Shown piece by piece: positions 46,292 to 55,359 of a stretch of 64,000 bases of DNA. The translations under genes and the position numbers were made by a program. The stretch is from Sulfurimonas crateris (lineage in GTDB: Bacteria > Campylobacterota > Campylobacteria > Campylobacterales > Sulfurimonadaceae). Every line of letters starts with the position of its first letter. Within the stretch, counting starts at the first letter, position 1. The notes beneath the pieces are model-generated. The model had not been told where the DNA came from, ran no database searches, and worked only from the letters and a program-made list of their open reading frames with translations. The stretch is from assembly GCF_005217605.1 (NCBI RefSeq), contig NZ_SZPX01000005.1, positions 1 to 64,000 on the forward strand, read 5' to 3'.

Positions 46292-47693
46292 CTACACTCC
46301 TCTTGTTTATAAGTTCATACTGTTTTGAGCTGAGCTTTGCTTTGCCGCCGTTTAGGTTCACTTGGTTTTGTGACTCTGTCTTTTTGCCTTTGTCATCACT
46401 CCCGCTGCCCGCTTGTGCGCTTACTTTCATATTTGAGCCACCGCCCTCTTTGGGCTTCTTGGTCTGCTCTTTTTTAGCTAACGCTGATCTATCCTTGCTC
46501 TGCTGCTGCCCCGTGTTCATCTCTTTCTTCTCGCCCGCATCACGGATATACTCAAGATTTTCATCCGCCTCTTTTGAGTAGCTAAGCGTTAAGGACTTTA
46601 TGTAAGCTTCTCTCGCCTTTTCAAACTGCTGAAGTCTGACAAAAGTGTTTGCAATATTGTAGTAGATTATTGATTTTATCTCACTGTCGGCGGACTTTAC
46701 CATCTCAAAGTTCTGCAGCGCCTTTTCATACTCGCCGCTTCTGTAAAGCTCTGTAGCTTTGTTGAAAAACTCCATATTCTGGCTTGCGCTCAGATGCACG
46801 CCAAAGAGAAGCATAAATGCGACTACGTATCTCTTTAGAGTGGTAACGCTTACTAAAAAAGTGATGATGGCAAGAGCTATAAAGTAGTAGAAAAGTTCCA
46901 AATTTCTCATAATGGTCGTCTTGGACTCTTTATCCTCTTCTCTCTGCTCTTCAAGCGCATCAAGAAGTTCGTCAAGATCTTTTGTATAGACTCCACCGCT
47001 GACATCGCATATCTCTTTGGATGCGCTGTTCTCGCGGCTTACCACAATATCGCCAAGTTCATCTTTTAAAAGTTCGCCACTCTTCTCTCTTATTGTAGAA
47101 CCGGTTGCAGATGCCGTCATAAAGATATTTACAACTAAAGAGTTCTCCTTTGCAAATGCCGCTTCCGCCTCGTAATCAAGCTCATCACCGCCGTCGGTAA
47201 AGAGAACGACCGTAGCCTTTTTTGAGGCGGACATCTTTCTTGCTAATTTAAGTGCCGACATAATGGAGCTGCCCTGTGTGATAATAAACTTCTCATCAAG
47301 CGAGCCAAAAAGGTGAAGCAGAAGCTCTCTATCCTCGGTCAGAGGGGAGAGGATAACCGCGTTTGTAGTAAATCCAAGAACTCCGAATCTGCTCTTTTGC
47401 CTTGATTCGACCAGCTTTTTAAGCATCTCTTTTGCATAATCAAGTCTTGTCGGCTCCAAGTCGCTTCCCTGCATGGAGAATGAGAGATCTACCCCGATGA
47501 TTACGTCGCTTAACATCTGTTTTGACTCAATGGGCTCTTGCTCTATAACCGGTCTTGCAAGAGCCGTAACAATAAATATAAACGTCAAAATATAGCCATA
47601 CATGCCAACTCTGAACTCTCTTATATCTCTCTTTATAAAAAGAGGTACTATCAGGAGCAGAAGCCAGAGATACTCTGGATAGAGCAGAGTCAT
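46272..47693 (-). CDS. VWA-TPR protein (BatB/BatC fusion), copy 2
   Basis: Two N-terminal hydrophobic segments, a VWA domain with MIDAS (IIGVDLSFSMQGSD; Thr in ITQGSSIMSALKLA; LFTDGGDELDY) at about 65-235, two helices near 265-300, TPRs at about 310-380 and a Gln/Lys/Gly-rich tail to the C-terminus, which ends EKKPW as in copy 1. Length 473 against 602; the low-complexity stretch is much shorter here. It overlaps batA2 by 4 bases. Confidence 0.83.
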   Translation of the reverse strand: MTLLYPEYLWLLLLIVPLFIKRDIREFRVGMYGYILTFIFIVTALARPVIEQEPIESKQMLSDVIIGVDLSFSMQGSDLEPTRLDYAKEMLKKLVESRQKSRFGVLGFTTNAVILSPLTEDRELLLHLFGSLDEKFIITQGSSIMSALKLARKMSASKKATVVLFTDGGDELDYEAEAAFAKENSLVVNIFMTASATGSTIREKSGELLKDELGDIVVSRENSASKEICDVSGGVYTKDLDELLDALEEQREEDKESKTTIMRNLELFYYFIALAIITFLVSVTTLKRYVVAFMLLFGVHLSASQNMEFFNKATELYRSGEYEKALQNFEMVKSADSEIKSIIYYNIANTFVRLQQFEKAREAYIKSLTLSYSKEADENLEYIRDAGEKKEMNTGQQQSKDRSALAKKEQTKKPKEGGGSNMKVSAQAGSGSDDKGKKTESQNQVNLNGGKAKLSSKQYELINKRSVDEKKPW

Positions 47694-48613
47694 CTTCTCG
47701 CCTCCCTGTAGAGTAAAAAGAGCAAAATTGAAGATGCTAAAAGTAGAGCCGCCCAGTAGTAGTAATCTTTGAGGAGATACTCTCTGCTCTTTATCTTTGA
47801 AGATTCAAGCTCATCTATCTTCTCATAGATCTCTTTGAGTTTTTTTGCTGACTCCGCATAAAAAAAGTCGCCGCCGCTCTCGCTCGCTATCTTTTGCAAA
47901 AGCGCCTCATCAGCTTCGCCTCTGTTTCCCATGCCTATGGTGTATATCTTTATATCCTGCTCTTTTGCAAGATCTATCGCATCTTTTGGGGAGATCTCTC
48001 CGCTGTTGTGCTCGCCGTCTGTTAGCAGTATGATGATCTTGCTTTTTGCCTTTGAGTGTTTAAATGCCCTCACTCCATAGGCTATACCCTCGCCTATCGC
48101 GGTATTTTGACCTGCCATGCCGTGCGAGAGGTAACTTAGCATATCTACTACGATCTCTTTTTCATAAGTTATGGGAGAGGCGATAAAAGCAAAATCTCCA
48201 AAAAGCACTACGCCGACATTGTCGCTCTCTCTCTTTTGTATAAAATCAGAGGCGATAACCTTTGCGATCTCAAAGCGGGATAGTCTCTCGCCTTGGCTCA
48301 CCTCATCCTCCATATCAAAACCAGAAGCGTTCATAGAGCCGCTGCCGTCAATTGAGAGAACAATATCTTTTCCGTGTCTGTTTTGCGGGTTAAATTTATC
48401 GACGACTATCGGCGAAGAGAGTGCAATGCAGAGCAGAACAAAGATAAGAACTTTTAAAATGCGCTCAAGTTTTATGAAACTCTTCTTTGAATACAAGAGG
48501 TGCAGATGAGGAAAATATCTGGACTTCATAATCTCCCTGCACTTATACATACAGTATAAAATGGGAATTAAAAGCAGAATAAAATATGCATATTCAAAGC
48601 TAAAATAATTCAT
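47690..48613 (-). CDS. VWA protein BatA-like, copy 2
   Basis: Membrane helices about 8-22, 50-70 and near the C-terminus surround a VWA domain with intact MIDAS (LSIDGSGSMNASGFD; GQNTAIGEGIAYG; LLTDGEHNSG). Closely parallels copy 1 in length (307 against 309) and layout. It is the first gene of the 14-kb minus-strand block; the tRNA-Lys gene and its promoter lie divergently upstream, so its own promoter should be in 48614-48660. Confidence 0.84.
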   Translation of the reverse strand: MNYFSFEYAYFILLLIPILYCMYKCREIMKSRYFPHLHLLYSKKSFIKLERILKVLIFVLLCIALSSPIVVDKFNPQNRHGKDIVLSIDGSGSMNASGFDMEDEVSQGERLSRFEIAKVIASDFIQKRESDNVGVVLFGDFAFIASPITYEKEIVVDMLSYLSHGMAGQNTAIGEGIAYGVRAFKHSKAKSKIIILLTDGEHNSGEISPKDAIDLAKEQDIKIYTIGMGNRGEADEALLQKIASESGGDFFYAESAKKLKEIYEKIDELESSKIKSREYLLKDYYYWAALLLASSILLFLLYREARR

Positions 48614-48658
48614 TGAGTGTATTTTAACTAAAAATTTTCAAATTTCAACTCTTTTTTC

Positions 48659-48687
48659 TTGACAACTGATTTTGATTTGTCTATAAT
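48659..48687 (+). promoter_or_regulatory. consensus sigma-70 promoter for tRNA-Lys/tRNA-Glu
   Basis: TTGACA at 48659-48664, a 17-base spacer and TATAAT at 48682-48687: a perfect E. coli-type consensus at both boxes, which is rare in this phylum. Transcription should begin near 48694, 30 bases before tRNA-Lys. Confidence 0.9.
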
Positions 48688-48723
48688 TCGCGTCCACAAA
48701 CAATAGGTTTGAGGCACAAACAA

Positions 48724-48799
48724 GTCTTGTTAGCTCAGCTGGTAGAGCACGTCACTTTTAATGATGTGGCCGATGGTTCGAATCCATCACAGGACACCA
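48724..48799 (+). tRNA. tRNA-Lys (anticodon TTT)
   Basis: 76-base tRNA with encoded CCA. The acceptor stem GTCTTGT pairs with ACAGGAC (one G-T wobble), the anticodon loop is CTTTTAA in a CGTCA/TGATG stem, and the T-loop contains GGTTCGAATCC. It lies first in a tRNA pair. Confidence 0.95.
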
Positions 48800-48817
48800 T
48801 TTCTAAAGATATTTAGT

Positions 48818-48892
48818 GGCCCCGTCGTCTAGCGGTCAGGATCCATGGTTTTCATCCATGTTACAGGAGTTCGATTCTCCTCGGGGTCACCA
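48818..48892 (+). tRNA. tRNA-Glu (anticodon TTC)
   Basis: 75-base tRNA with encoded CCA. Acceptor GGCCCCG pairs with CGGGGTC (one G-T wobble), anticodon stem CATGG/CCATG with loop TTTTCAT, T-arm AGTTCGATTCT. It is 18 bases after tRNA-Lys and probably shares its promoter. Confidence 0.95.
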
Positions 48893-49010
48893 CTTTATCA
48901 ACTACTCTTAATCAACTCAACTCTTTATTTAACTTTTTATTTCTATAGTAATATAACACTTTTATATCCAACTAATAAATTGTCTTTATAATGTCTTTAA
49001 GAATTAACGC

Positions 49011-49016
49011 TATAAT
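49011..49016 (+). promoter_or_regulatory. candidate -10 box of the diguanylate cyclase gene
   Basis: TATAAT 38 bases before the ATG at 49054, in an AT-rich gap after tRNA-Glu. No -35 seen. A second TATAAT is present at 48987-48992. Confidence 0.45.
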
Positions 49017-49053
49017 TACATAACAAAAATTACCAATAACAGAATAGGCTTTT

Positions 49054-51693
49054 ATGAATAAAGAAATTATAAAATATCTGCTTCTTTTTATCTCTCTTAG
49101 CACAGTGGCTCTTCTAATCTCCTACTATCAGATAAAAAACCACGAACAAGAGGTTTTAAAACAAGAAAAAGAGATGCTCTCTATAACCTACAACACAATT
49201 ACGAAAGCCTACAAAACCCACTCTGAGATAATATTTGACACAAAAATAAATGTGCCGGAAGTCCACGCTTTAATGAAAAAAGCAAACAGCACGGATATAG
49301 GAGAGAAAAACAGCGCACGCGGAGAGCTCTACTCGCTTCTAATTGATAGCTACAACTCTATGAAGATATTTAAGATAAAACAGCTCCACTTCCATCTGCC
49401 AAATAACGAGAGTTTTCTAAGATTTCACAGAGTGGAGAAGTTTGGAGACTCTTTAGAGGGCATAAGAGATACGGTCGCTTATGTAAACAGATACAAGGAG
49501 CCTGTATCTGGTTTTGAAGAGGGGAGGATATATAACGGATATAGATATATCTACCCGATAGTCGACAGAGAACAGCACTACGGAAGCGTGGAGATCTCGG
49601 TCTCTATGCATGAGATAGTAAAGCATTTGAAAGATGAGGCTATTGCAGATGTCGAGTTTATAATCAGAAAAGACATAGTTGAAAAAAAGGTCTTTGAGAA
49701 TGAAAAAAGTAACTACGTACAAAGCAAAATAAACAACAACTATCTTTACGAGAGAGTTATCTCAAAAGATGGGAACAAACTTATAGAAAAAGTTGCTGCA
49801 AAACATTCAGATTTGGATGAGAAGATATTAAGCGGCAAAGGTTTTAACTTTTTTACATGCTTGGATAACAGGTTTTATATAACCACTTTTATACCCGTCT
49901 TTAACAAATACTCAAATCAACAGGTCGCTTACATAGTCGTAAACCGCTCAAACCCATCTATTGAGTATATGTTTAAAAAAGACAGGGTTATAAACGCTGT
50001 TATTATTATTCTCCTTGCCCTGCTTACATACTTTTACTACAAAATGAGAAAAAAGCATGAAGTATTTGAAAAAAACAACAAGACATTAAACGAGATACAG
50101 CACATAGCAAAGCTCGGTTCATGGGAACTTGACGCAAAAACAAACAAGCTTGAGTGGAGTGATGAAGTATATAATATATTTAATCTCAAGCCTCAATCAT
50201 TTGAACCTACATATAAAGCTTTTTTTGACTATGTTCATCCTGATGATAAAGAGAAACTAGAAGATGAATTCAAAAAATCTATAGAGACAAAAAGCGTATA
50301 TCAAGTTCAACACAGAATAATAAAAGCTGATGGCTCCATAGCGTACCTAAACGAATCCGCCTACCACACATATAATGAAAAAGGCAAGCATATCTACTCG
50401 ATCGGAACCGTTCATGACGTCACGCATATTATCGCTTACGAAGAGAAAATCTTACATATACAAAATGAGCTCCAATCAATCGTAGATCATATTCCAGATG
50501 TCATATTCAGGTCTAAAACGGACAAAGAGATGACCATGCTCTTTATAAACAGCGCCATTGATAAGATCGCGGGGTATAAAGCCCAAGGTTTTATCTTGAA
50601 CAGAGTAAGAAACTATAGAGACCTGATCCATCCGGATGATAGAGAAGTGGTTGAGTCAAATATCCAAGAGGCGATCAATAATAAGAGTGAATACTCCATA
50701 GAGTACAGAATTATAAACTCGCTAAGAGATGTGGTTTGGGTCAAAGAGAGTGCCGAAATAAGCATTGGTGAAGATGGGGCATATAACCTTGAGGGCATTA
50801 TAACCGACATCACCCATCAAAAAGACACTATGGATAAGCTTCGCAAATTTATAGATATTCAAGACAACATAGTTATTTTGACAGACTCTAAAAAAATACT
50901 CTTTGCCAATCAGAAATTTTTCGATTTCTTCGGTTACAAAGATCTAGATGAGTTTTCAAAAGAACACCACTGCATATGTGAACTCTTTGTAGAGGATGAG
51001 ACATTCTTTCACATAGGTAAAATGCTTCCAAAAGAGGAGCACTGGATAAGAAGTCTGCTAAATCTCTCAGGCAGAGAGAGAATAGTATCGATGATAAACA
51101 GAGATAAGAACTCTCATGCCTTTTCGGTCTCCATCAACAACTATGACCCGCAGACATACGTAGTAAACTTCAGCGATATAAGCGATACTATGTTTGAAAA
51201 GCTCCAACTTAAACAAAAGGCTATAAGAGATCAGCTCACAGGTGCCTACAACAGAACATTCTTTGACTCGTCAGTGCAGAGCATAATCAATAATAATGAG
51301 AAGCAAAACGGCAAGACAGGGATCATACTATTTGATATTGACCACTTTAAAGATGTAAACGACAACTACGGCCATGCTGCAGGCGATGAAGTCTTAAAAG
51401 CGCTTGTAGAGCTCGTAGAACGTTTTACAAGAAAAGAGGACAAGCTTATCAGATGGGGCGGTGAGGAGTTTATAGTAATTATGTATGCCAAAACCATAGG
51501 GGATATTGCAAGACAGGCGGAGCACTTAAGATTTGTCATACAAAACCACAAGTTTGACCATCTGCCTACCATCACCTGCAGTTTTGGAGTCGCACTTCAT
51601 GAACATGACGATAAGATCGAAGAGAGCATAAAGAGAGCAGACGAGAAGCTATATGAAGCAAAAAGAGGCGGCAGAAACCAAGTAAGGTCTTAG
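49054..51693 (+). CDS. membrane diguanylate cyclase with dCache and PAS domains
   Basis: Makes c-di-GMP from two GTP. N-terminal membrane helix (about 7-24), a periplasmic region to about 310 with the dCache_3-type pattern (IKQLHFHLPNNESFLRFHR), a second helix (about 312-330), PAS/PAC units around 350-460 (ELDAKTNKLEWSDEVY) and 470-590, a third PAS-like unit to about 700, then GGDEF with RDQLTGAYNR, DIDHFKDVND and RWGGEEF. The inhibitory RxxD site (RKED) is five residues before GGEEF. All active residues present; no EAL domain. Confidence 0.92.
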   Translation: MNKEIIKYLLLFISLSTVALLISYYQIKNHEQEVLKQEKEMLSITYNTITKAYKTHSEIIFDTKINVPEVHALMKKANSTDIGEKNSARGELYSLLIDSYNSMKIFKIKQLHFHLPNNESFLRFHRVEKFGDSLEGIRDTVAYVNRYKEPVSGFEEGRIYNGYRYIYPIVDREQHYGSVEISVSMHEIVKHLKDEAIADVEFIIRKDIVEKKVFENEKSNYVQSKINNNYLYERVISKDGNKLIEKVAAKHSDLDEKILSGKGFNFFTCLDNRFYITTFIPVFNKYSNQQVAYIVVNRSNPSIEYMFKKDRVINAVIIILLALLTYFYYKMRKKHEVFEKNNKTLNEIQHIAKLGSWELDAKTNKLEWSDEVYNIFNLKPQSFEPTYKAFFDYVHPDDKEKLEDEFKKSIETKSVYQVQHRIIKADGSIAYLNESAYHTYNEKGKHIYSIGTVHDVTHIIAYEEKILHIQNELQSIVDHIPDVIFRSKTDKEMTMLFINSAIDKIAGYKAQGFILNRVRNYRDLIHPDDREVVESNIQEAINNKSEYSIEYRIINSLRDVVWVKESAEISIGEDGAYNLEGIITDITHQKDTMDKLRKFIDIQDNIVILTDSKKILFANQKFFDFFGYKDLDEFSKEHHCICELFVEDETFFHIGKMLPKEEHWIRSLLNLSGRERIVSMINRDKNSHAFSVSINNYDPQTYVVNFSDISDTMFEKLQLKQKAIRDQLTGAYNRTFFDSSVQSIINNNEKQNGKTGIILFDIDHFKDVNDNYGHAAGDEVLKALVELVERFTRKEDKLIRWGGEEFIVIMYAKTIGDIARQAEHLRFVIQNHKFDHLPTITCSFGVALHEHDDKIEESIKRADEKLYEAKRGGRNQVRS

Positions 51694-51707
51694 CCTCTTC
51701 TTTTTTT

Positions 51708-52640
51708 TTAGTTCACGCACTCTATCTGTATGGTCGTATGCGCTATGGTAAACTCATCTTCTAAAAATCCACTCACATCATTAATGGTCTTGCTGTAGAG
51801 CTCTTCATCTTTTTTATCTAGGATAATGTGACACGTAAAGTAGTAGTAGTTATGCGAGATCTCCCAGCAGTGGATATCGTGAACATCTACAATATAATCA
51901 AACTCCTTTAAAATCGCACTTTTGATAGTTTGGGTATTGTGCGGCGAGCCCTCCAAAAGAACATGCACAGAGTCTTTTAAGAGGCTTTTTGCCCACTTAG
52001 CAATCACAAGAGCTACGACTAGAGCCAAAATGGTATCGAGTAGATAAAAGTTAGTGTAGTAGATAATTACTGCTCCCACAATAATTGCCGCCGAAGAGAG
52101 GGTGTCTGCCAACATATGAAAAAATGCAGCTCTAATGTTTATATTGTCATGATTTGCTCTAAGTAGAATAAGCCCCGTAATGATATTTACCGCCAAACCC
52201 AAAGCAGCTATCATAATGGTAGCAGATGCAAGTATCTCCTCTGGATGCAGAAGTCTTAAAACAGCCTCATAGAGTATCCACAATACGGAGAGGGCTATCG
52301 TCAAACCGTTTATAAAAGCTGCTAATACTTCAGCTCTAAAGTATCCAAACGACTTCTCGTCATCGATCTCTTTGGTAGCGATAAGAATCGCAAACAGCGA
52401 TAACCCAAGTGCGAATGCGTGAGTGAACATATGTATGGCATCACTTATAAGAGCAAGCGAATTGACATAGATACCGCCTACTATCTCAACTATCATAACA
52501 ACGAAAGTTATGGCAAAAGAGATTGTTAAAAGCTTTTTATCTTTTGTGGTGCTATGATCGTGCGTATGTCCGTGTTCAGACTCTTTTTTCTTCCGTGAAA
52601 TTGGGTGATGATGGTGATTGTCGTTATATTTGCATACCAC
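51708..52640 (-). CDS. cation diffusion facilitator transporter (CzcD/ZitB-like)
   Basis: Metal/proton antiporter of the inner membrane, likely exporting Zn, Co or Cd. Begins with a His-rich tail (residues 8-35) that may bind metal. Six helices follow, with SDAIHMFTHAFALG holding the HxxxD half of the metal site (D/H in helix 2) and FHMLADTLSS the second half (HxxxD in helix 5). The cytoplasmic domain (about 210-310) has DVHDIHCWEIS. GTG is the only in-frame start at 52640. Length 310. Confidence 0.9.
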   Translation of the reverse strand: MVCKYNDNHHHHPISRKKKESEHGHTHDHSTTKDKKLLTISFAITFVVMIVEIVGGIYVNSLALISDAIHMFTHAFALGLSLFAILIATKEIDDEKSFGYFRAEVLAAFINGLTIALSVLWILYEAVLRLLHPEEILASATIMIAALGLAVNIITGLILLRANHDNINIRAAFFHMLADTLSSAAIIVGAVIIYYTNFYLLDTILALVVALVIAKWAKSLLKDSVHVLLEGSPHNTQTIKSAILKEFDYIVDVHDIHCWEISHNYYYFTCHIILDKKDEELYSKTINDVSGFLEDEFTIAHTTIQIECVN

Positions 52641-52671
52641 TGTATTTGTTTCCTGTTTTTAAAGTATATCG

Positions 52672-53418
52672 TCAATTCAAGCTATATTCTATCGGTATTG
52701 TAAGAGTTATATTGCTCCCGGGTTTTGGAAATTTCCCCGAGAGCTCCTCTATGGTTTTTAGTGCCGCACGGCTTAAAATATCACTACTTGAGTCTATGGC
52801 CTCAAGGTTACTCACTTTTCCATCTGAGCATAAAGTAAACTTCACACTCACTCTGCCCGTAATATTTCTCTTTCTTGCCGCCATAGGGTAGTAGAGATTC
52901 TCTCTTATAAGTTGGCTTATCATTTGCGTGTTAATTTTGAGATACTCATCTGTTGCGTCTACCTCTCTGCTCTGCTCACTCTTTGGCTCTATTGCCTCTT
53001 TTTTTGGTTCTATATCTACTTTTTTGGGCGTACTTATAGCAACCTCTTGAACCTTTTCTTGCTCCACCTCAACAACCTTTTCTTCTTCTTTTGGCTCTTC
53101 AAGAACTTCGCTCTTTTGTATCTCCTGTGCTTTAGGCAGAGCTTTTTCTATGGCTATCTCTTTTTTAGGGGGTTTTGGTTTTGGTTCAGGCTTTGGTTTT
53201 GGAGCTTCTACTATCTTCTTTTGCACTTTTGGCTCAATTGGCTTTTTTTCGCTTACTGCTTCTTGTTCGTAATTTACATTACAGAGTTTAATGCATAGAG
53301 ACTCCTCTGTATACTCATCTTTGGTCTCTGAGTAGCTGCTCCATGCAAAAAATGCACTAAAGAGCAGAATCAGATGAATGACAATAGAGATAAAAAAGGA
53401 GCTGGAGTGTCTAATCAT
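52672..53418 (-). CDS. tonB: TonB energy transducer
   Basis: Links proton motive force to outer-membrane receptors. One N-terminal membrane helix (about 8-26) contains the SxxxH-like feature SIVIHLILL, followed by a Pro/Lys/Glu-rich periplasmic spanning region (about 55-165; repeats of PKP and EPK), and a C-terminal TonB domain (about 170-248: YPMAARKRNITGRVSVKF, ending PIEYSLN). exbB and exbD are not adjacent. It is downstream of amt1 with a small hairpin (53428-53448) in between. Confidence 0.88.
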   Translation of the reverse strand: MIRHSSSFFISIVIHLILLFSAFFAWSSYSETKDEYTEESLCIKLCNVNYEQEAVSEKKPIEPKVQKKIVEAPKPKPEPKPKPPKKEIAIEKALPKAQEIQKSEVLEEPKEEEKVVEVEQEKVQEVAISTPKKVDIEPKKEAIEPKSEQSREVDATDEYLKINTQMISQLIRENLYYPMAARKRNITGRVSVKFTLCSDGKVSNLEAIDSSSDILSRAALKTIEELSGKFPKPGSNITLTIPIEYSLN

Positions 53419-53465
53419 AAAAGAGATAGTAACAAAAAGATTGTTACTACTTTGTTAAATATGTA

Positions 53466-54641
53466 TTATATCGCACTTTTAAATTCCGGATATGACTCGA
53501 CCCCGCACTCGTTAATATCCATACCGACAAGCTGCGCCTCATCACTCGCTCTGAATTTTGAGAATTTATTGATGAGAAATAAAACAGTATAGGAGACACT
53601 AAAAGCAAAAACTCCTATGACAACGACCCCTTTTAGCTGCGATACAAAAGAGACGTCCTTGACAAAAATTCCTACCGCCAAAGTTCCCCATATACCGTTT
53701 ACCAAATGCACAGAGAGCGCTCCAACGGGGTCATCAAGACGAAGTTTATCAAAAATAGGAACTGCAAAAACAACCAAAGCTCCACCAATCGCTCCTACTA
53801 TAATAGGTGTGTACATATTGTAGAGATCGGGTGCAGCCGTCACTGCAACAAGACCGCCAAGAGCACCGTTTAGTATCATCGTAATATCAAGAAGTTTATA
53901 TCTGATATGCATCAGTATCCCTGCTATGATAGCACCGCTAAGTCCTGCACTGTTTGTATTCATAATAGTCTTTGCCACAAGATTTGCACTCTCAACGCTA
54001 GATATTGAACCGACACTCCCGCCGTTAAACCCAAACCACCCTATCCAAAGAAGAAGCGCACCTAACACAACAAGCGGGATGTTTGATGCCGGGATAACTC
54101 TGATCCTGCCATCGACATAACGCCCACGTCTCGCACCAATAACAAGAATAGCAGCCAAAAGAGCCCATCCACCCGTAGAGTGTATAACGGTTGAGCCTGC
54201 AAGGTCATACATATCAATATCCAGCATAGTTCCAGCGAGTATATCCGCACCCCAGCTTAAATTTACTGCCAGAGGGTATATGACGGCTCCCATAATAACG
54301 GTAAAAATTGCCAAAGGGATTATACGTACACGCTCGCTCACACCGCCGCTCATAATGTTCACGGTTTTACCGACAAACGCCATCTGGAACATAAAAACAG
54401 CCCAAATACTGCTGTTTAAGCTATCCCAGCTTCCAAACGCAATCTTATACCCGACAAGCAAAAATGCCAAAGATGCGACCGCATATATCATTACGTTTAT
54501 AGTAAGAACTGCCGAGACGTTTTTGGTACGAACCAAGCCCGCTTCAAGCATTGCAAAACCGGGAACCATAAAGATGATAAGTGTCATTGTAAAGAGTGTA
54601 AAGAAGGTATCGAGGATATATTTAAGATCTGTCTCTAACAT
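53466..54641 (-). CDS. amt: ammonium transporter, copy 1
   Basis: Amt/Rh-family channel with about 11 helices. FMVPGFAMLEAGLVRTKN is the N-terminal family motif; the pore histidines are in AGSTVIHSTGGWALLAA and ALSVHLVNGIWGTLAVG. Length 391; unlike copy 2 it starts directly with a helix and has no cleavable signal. It is 300 bases downstream of glnK and probably the last gene of the nitrogen group, although the palindrome-rich region intervenes. Confidence 0.93.
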   Translation of the reverse strand: MLETDLKYILDTFFTLFTMTLIIFMVPGFAMLEAGLVRTKNVSAVLTINVMIYAVASLAFLLVGYKIAFGSWDSLNSSIWAVFMFQMAFVGKTVNIMSGGVSERVRIIPLAIFTVIMGAVIYPLAVNLSWGADILAGTMLDIDMYDLAGSTVIHSTGGWALLAAILVIGARRGRYVDGRIRVIPASNIPLVVLGALLLWIGWFGFNGGSVGSISSVESANLVAKTIMNTNSAGLSGAIIAGILMHIRYKLLDITMILNGALGGLVAVTAAPDLYNMYTPIIVGAIGGALVVFAVPIFDKLRLDDPVGALSVHLVNGIWGTLAVGIFVKDVSFVSQLKGVVVIGVFAFSVSYTVLFLINKFSKFRASDEAQLVGMDINECGVESYPEFKSAI

Positions 54642-54781
54642 ATAAAATCCTTTAAAAAATTAAAAGAAATTATATCTTAGAAACTTTGCATATTTTTATT
54701 TAACTGATTAATTTTTAATCAATTAACAAATAGAAAAGGAACGGGCTCCTCTTCTGTAGTTTAATAAAATTAATTATATCT

Positions 54782-54929
54782 GCCGCTCTATGCGGCTAGC
54801 TTTTCTAAAGAAACTTCGTTTTGTGCCACAACGACACTTCTAATTCTCGAAAAACTTGTTTTTCGTAGCTTTAGGGGGTTGGAAGGGACTTTAGTCCCTC
54901 CCGCTAAAACGGACTTGTTCGTTTTAGCG
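54782..54929. repeat. cluster of short palindromes downstream of glnK
   Basis: The 300-base gap between glnK and amt1 (54642-54941) has no real gene. Its right half holds successive inverted repeats: GCCGC/GCGGC (54782-54796), TTTCT/AGAAA (about 54802-54813), CGAAAAA/TTTTTCG with loop CTTG (54848-54865), GGGACT/AGTCCC (54885-54898) and CGCTAAAACG/CGTTTTAGCG (54902-54929). The last is 12 bases after the glnK stop, where a terminator is expected, but there is no U-tract. The left half is AT-rich with GATTAA/TTAATC at 54706-54720. Looks like a dispersed repeat or a structured RNA. Confidence 0.55.
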
Positions 54930-54941
54930 TGTAACGTTAGT

Positions 54942-55357
<416 letters not shown>

Positions 55358-55359
55358 AA

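Noticed and set aside
53165-53215. GGTTTT-like tandem DNA repeat
   Set aside because: These bases encode the Pro-Lys-Pro/Glu repeats of TonB; not an independent element.
52912-53298. 128-residue aromatic-rich plus-strand frame opposite tonB
   Set aside because: A shadow of the Pro/Lys/Glu-rich TonB linker on the reverse strand.
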